From assembly GCA_973895155.1 (NCBI GenBank), contig OZ316895.1:22134001-22198000 (forward strand): a DNA stretch of 64,000 nt, written 5' to 3'. Positions 60,532 to 64,000 of the stretch are shown here, piece by piece. This DNA comes from Marsupella aquatica. Taxonomy: Eukaryota > Marchantiophyta. The position numbers were made by a program, and so were the translations under genes. The notes beneath the pieces are model-generated. The model worked only from the letters and a program-made list of their open reading frames with translations. It had not been told where the DNA came from and did not search any database. Position 1 is the stretch's first letter; the number at the start of each line of letters is the position of its first letter.

Positions 60532-62660
60532 CAGTTCTCATTGGCTGATGGGAACGGCTTCCATACTTTTGCCCGGGTTGTTTAATTCTGGAATCTGTTT
60601 ACGTAGATACCAACGTCATGATTGACATGTGTGTCCCCTGTGTTCGTGCAATCTTTAACTTACGTTTTTCCTCCATTCACAATTTCACATTGTAAGGAAA
60701 TGCTTGGAATTCCATAGCTGGACCAACTAGGCTACGCTGACGCAAAGAGGAATTGCTAATTATACATGATTGTCTGTAGTACTTCGTCTACTGGCAGGAC
60801 TGGATTCCGAAAAGGCGAAAGCACACCATTGACAACGCATGCACCAATGGCAAGGACGTACCGTGTGGGCTCCACAGAGATGTCACATACTGTATCGGAG
60901 CCTGGATTTCCAATGTAGTTGGTACCTACTCTTCAGTGCGTGAGTTCTGTATTTCTGCATTCTGTATAGATGATTGGTTGATGTCTCAGGTTTGAGACCA
61001 GCCTCTCATATATATGCTTGCAACAGAGTCCATCCTGCTTGCAACAGAGTCCATCCTGCTTGCGACACCCCTCATGATTCGCGTTTCACTAATGAGCGAT
61101 TGACGTGATTCTGTGTGCACTACCGGCCTCCATTACAGCAGCTCCTTCCAGCCAATTAATTGAACGAGTAACAGGCTTTCGATGCGTTTTCAGTGTAATC
61201 TACGCCCTGCATGATAGGATCTTGTTCACGAATTGAAACTTCCCCTGTCAATGGCTACTGCAACAAGGTGGCGAAAGTACGTCTTAGATGCCTTTTCCAT
61301 ACAATCTACGACCTGCACAATTATGAATTTACGTTCTTGCGTGTTGGTGAGGCAGTTGAGCTACTTTGTGGCAGCTCTTGTTCACTAAATGAAAACGCCC
61401 TTGTCAAAGTAAACTTTAACAAGGTGGCGAAAATACGGTTGTTCACACGCGTCCAGGGTGGAAAATCACAGTAGCCTTTCTGTCTAGGGCCTTTAATTAA
61501 TACGGATCTTGCAGCAATGTCTCCCTCAAATTGGACACCATATAGAGTATGTGCCTATTCGTCCTTCAGGTGCAGTTTCTGTTTCCCTAATTGTGTGCTG
61601 CTAGTAAGGTTTTCGCTTGAAGAGGACTATTGGTCGGATACACCATCACGAATTTGTTGTTCAGTTAACCATTTAAGAATGATAAGAGCCAGATGACATG
61701 AAGTCAAGAGGCCTTCATTGCCAGAGAACTCGTCCCTACCAGAACGCTTCGAAATAGAAGGAGACTACGGTTTTGATCATGCGGATATTCGGACACACCA
61801 TTCGTATGAGGGCGTGAAAAACGAGAGGAATAATGCTGGCAGAACGCATCATGCTACGACTTTAGTTGTTGTTGCATGGATTGAATAAACTAAGATCAAC
61901 AATTCACCACCTCCCCCCGCTTTGCTCCTGTGTCCAAACCAGCCGAAATTTTGACGAAAGCGTAATCGACACCGGTGCGTGAACATACACCGGCATAAAT
62001 CCATTTCCGGAAGCGGACCAACGAAGCGCTTATATTGCAAGACGAGAAGGGCCTTCAACAATGGAGACTAGCAAGAATGTACTCTCAACATCATTCTGCA
62101 ACAAAATTGCAAGGAGTATACAGACAAGTGGTGTAGCAGGGAAAATAATGTCGATGTCTAATTTATCACCACGACGTGAGTGGGTACACCGTTCGACAAT
62201 ATCTCCTTGGAATGCAGGAGGGCGGGAATAGTTGAGAAAGCAGCCAAGATTTGACTCTAAGTATGATTCCAAGAAGACCGACAATGGATGGGTCGAGAAG
62301 CCCTGTCAATTAAGCGATGAACCGGATGGGTGACTCGGTAATAACATTCCACTTGAATTACGATGGATCTTCCAATCCACCAAATCTAACAAAATCCCAT
62401 GAACTCAGGGATCCTCGACTTTCAAAAGCTAAACCTTTGCTTCCGACGAATTAGCTCAGAATACAACAATCAATGTCCTGGACTTGTGATCTATTAATGA
62501 GAGAAGAAATACGAGGTTGGGCGGACTAGTGATACAAAGAAAAACGCGATGGAAAAACCATCCATGCGTCTCTCTATAGTCTCAAAGATACTACAGGAGG
62601 ATCTCGCATATTCCACGATAAAATATTCACGATATCATCTGTTGATTCGGAAAATTCGTC
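60532..62660. other. intergenic, 3' flank of desaturase, no recognisable gene
   Basis: Holds a 21-bp tandem repeat at 61015-61056 and a degenerate duplication of about 180 bp (CAA(C/A)AAGGTGGCGAAA(G/A)TACG near 61262 and 61421). Minus-strand frames near 61850-62284 have no recognised family and may belong to the desaturase 3' flank. Confidence 0.5.
61015..61056. repeat. 21-bp tandem repeat, two copies plus partial
   Basis: TGCTTGCAACAGAGTCCATC(C) occurs at 61015 and 61036 and a partial third copy follows. Confidence 0.95.
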
Positions 62661-64000
62661 TCAGGCGACATGCGCTACCTCTACCAGCCGTTCGTAGACA
62701 CAGCAAATTGCTCTCCATAAACTGAGCTCCTCGTAATGTATTCCATGCTTCTGGCATAATTCTTTCACGTGGGGCGCAACCTTCTTCAGATTATGTCTCG
62801 GAAGAGTAGGAAAGAGATGATGCTCGATCTGCCTGTTAAGGCCGCCAGTGAACCAGTCATTGAAGAAGTTACCCTCAATGTTTCGAGTGGAGGTCGCTTG
62901 AGCCGTGACGAAATCTCTCGGGTCGTTGTACACATCCATTCCGTTGTGGCTGAGAACAAACACAATGCTGAGAAGGGCCCCACCAAACAATTGGGATAGA
63001 AACAGCCAGCTGAGCGCCATAGCTGTTGGCAGGAGCCAGAACGCAGCACTAAAGAAGGCTACATAGTGAGCCACCAGAGAACTCCTTTCCAGGAATCTCA
63101 TACCCTTGGACATATCAAAATGCTTGGCATGCTGCCAGCTCGAATGGAGCCAGCTGAATCTAGCAACGAAGAGGAGAGGGAAGAACAAGATGTGCTGCAC
63201 TTTGATGATAGACCTGAAAAATTCGTTATCCACCGTGGCAAGAATGTCTTTGCTCCAGGCAAGAAGTGGCACTGTATCAATGTCCGGATCAATGGGGTTG
63301 AACTTCTCATCACATTCATTCGTAGCTGCGTGGTGCACGTTGTGTTTGCTTTTCCACCATCCCACGCTATATCCCTGCATAAAATTTCCCCAGAAAAGAC
63401 CACCCATCACTGTGTTCAGCAGTCGGTCCTCTGCCACCTGATTGTGGAGGAAATCGTGCGCCAGCCACCCACATTGCTGCCAGAACAGCCCCAGCAAGAA
63501 GGCAGAGCAGAGAACCGCAGGAAAACTATGTGACATACTAATGATCCCCAAACTGGCCGCCAGAATCGCAAAATTCCCCAAGCTCTTGTACGTGTAATAA
63601 ATTTTGCTGCTTCTGAACTGCTGGGCTTTCACAAGCCCTCTCCTAATTTCTCTGTACTCGCTCAAAGCCTCTGTCACTGGCTCCGCAATTTTCAGATCGC
63701 CGATGTGACATTCCGGTAAATATGTCCAAGCCTTGGCCGAATGGAAGTTACGGAAGTTGTCCGTCCCATCACGTCCCGCTTGAGTAAAAATCGCAGCCCC
63801 ACCTGGATGAGTCTTCCCAAACTCCGTCACATCATAAACCTTGTCATTGATTATGATCCAGCAGTCGTCGGCCGTTTTGTGCTGCGCAACCTCTTTCGCA
63901 GTCCAAAGACGGCGTCCACAGGGAGAGCGGTCATTGAAATCATTTCCCGCTCTTGATCTCAGCTGGCTTTCTGTTGTAGCCTTCCCCTGCTGCTTATCAG
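62661..64000 (-). CDS. front-end cytochrome b5 fatty-acid desaturase, delta-6 type (5' partial)
   Basis: ER-membrane acyl-lipid desaturase that inserts a double bond between an existing one and the carboxyl end, typically linoleic/alpha-linolenic to GLA/stearidonic acid. The frame runs uninterrupted from the window edge: 446 codons visible, N-terminus missing. Upstream of the first in-window ATG (63830) the frame continues as cytochrome b5 (AQHKTADDCW, KVYDVTEFG), so that ATG is not the start. Heme-binding HPGG lies at about 63800-63809. His boxes are HDFLH (about 63445-63459), HNVHH (about 63330-63344) and the front-end signature QIEHH (about 62815-62830), all intact. Hydrophobic stretches follow boxes 1 and 2. 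The PIDPDIDTVPLLAWSKDILA block matches moss and liverwort delta-6 enzymes as I recall them, closest to the liverwort form; delta-6 regiochemistry is inferred. No intron within the visible part. Confidence 0.95.
   Translation of the reverse strand, partial: DKQQGKATTESQLRSRAGNDFNDRSPCGRRLWTAKEVAQHKTADDCWIIINDKVYDVTEFGKTHPGGAAIFTQAGRDGTDNFRNFHSAKAWTYLPECHIGDLKIAEPVTEALSEYREIRRGLVKAQQFRSSKIYYTYKSLGNFAILAASLGIISMSHSFPAVLCSAFLLGLFWQQCGWLAHDFLHNQVAEDRLLNTVMGGLFWGNFMQGYSVGWWKSKHNVHHAATNECDEKFNPIDPDIDTVPLLAWSKDILATVDNEFFRSIIKVQHILFFPLLFVARFSWLHSSWQHAKHFDMSKGMRFLERSSLVAHYVAFFSAAFWLLPTAMALSWLFLSQLFGGALLSIVFVLSHNGMDVYNDPRDFVTAQATSTRNIEGNFFNDWFTGGLNRQIEHHLFPTLPRHNLKKVAPHVKELCQKHGIHYEELSLWRAICCVYERLVEVAHVA

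Noticed and set aside
1-64000. CRISPR arrays, rRNA genes, organellar inserts
   Set aside because: No regularly spaced identical short repeats with unique spacers, and no rRNA or plastid/mitochondrial gene sequence was recognised by eye.

Overview
This is a piece of land-plant nuclear DNA, most likely from a bryophyte and quite possibly a liverwort. The genes have many spliceosomal GT-AG introns, the mobile elements are plant types (Ty1/copia with an initiator-Met primer site, Ty3/gypsy, LINE), and the right edge carries a front-end cytochrome b5 fatty-acid desaturase. Flowering plants generally lack that acyl-lipid delta-6 type; its motifs look most like the liverwort (Marchantia) delta-6 enzyme as I remember it. 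There are no bacterial, organellar or CRISPR features.

Three host genes are well supported. A DNAJC8/SPF31-type J-domain splicing factor lies on the minus strand (5480-8409, nine coding exons, 247 aa). A GH32 acid invertase / beta-fructofuranosidase of the membrane-anchored (vacuolar) type lies on the plus strand (36347-40317, six coding exons including the 9-nt mini-exon typical of plant invertases, 657 aa). A delta-6-type desaturase lies on the minus strand (62661 to the right edge, 5' end missing). They share no pathway or operon-like arrangement and are separated by 20-30 kb of repeat-rich DNA.

Mobile DNA: 1-2394 is the 3' end of a decayed Ty3/gypsy element whose integrase ends in a PHD finger, followed by LTR-like direct repeats. 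43576-50507 is a complete but decayed Ty1/copia element on the minus strand, with LTRs, PBS and a CAACT target-site duplication. 52311-55567 is an unusual TG...CA element with 232-bp terminal INVERTED repeats, a 5-bp duplication (TCCTC) and one 610-aa coiled-coil ORF; its right end looks like an inverted, internally deleted copy of its left end. A LINE fragment lies near 59.9-60.5 kb, and there are several MITE-like inverted repeats.

The remaining intergenic DNA (2.4-5.4, 9.2-35.5, 40.3-43.5, 55.6-59.8 and 60.6-62.6 kb) shows no recognisable genes. It holds many degenerate tandem repeats, including a 1.2-kb minisatellite at 26.0-27.3 kb, and repeated poly-G/poly-C tracts of about 11-14 bases. 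The strongest candidates for something not routinely described are the inverted-end element at 52.3-55.6 kb, the PHD-bearing gypsy integrase and the altered catalytic mini-exon of the invertase.
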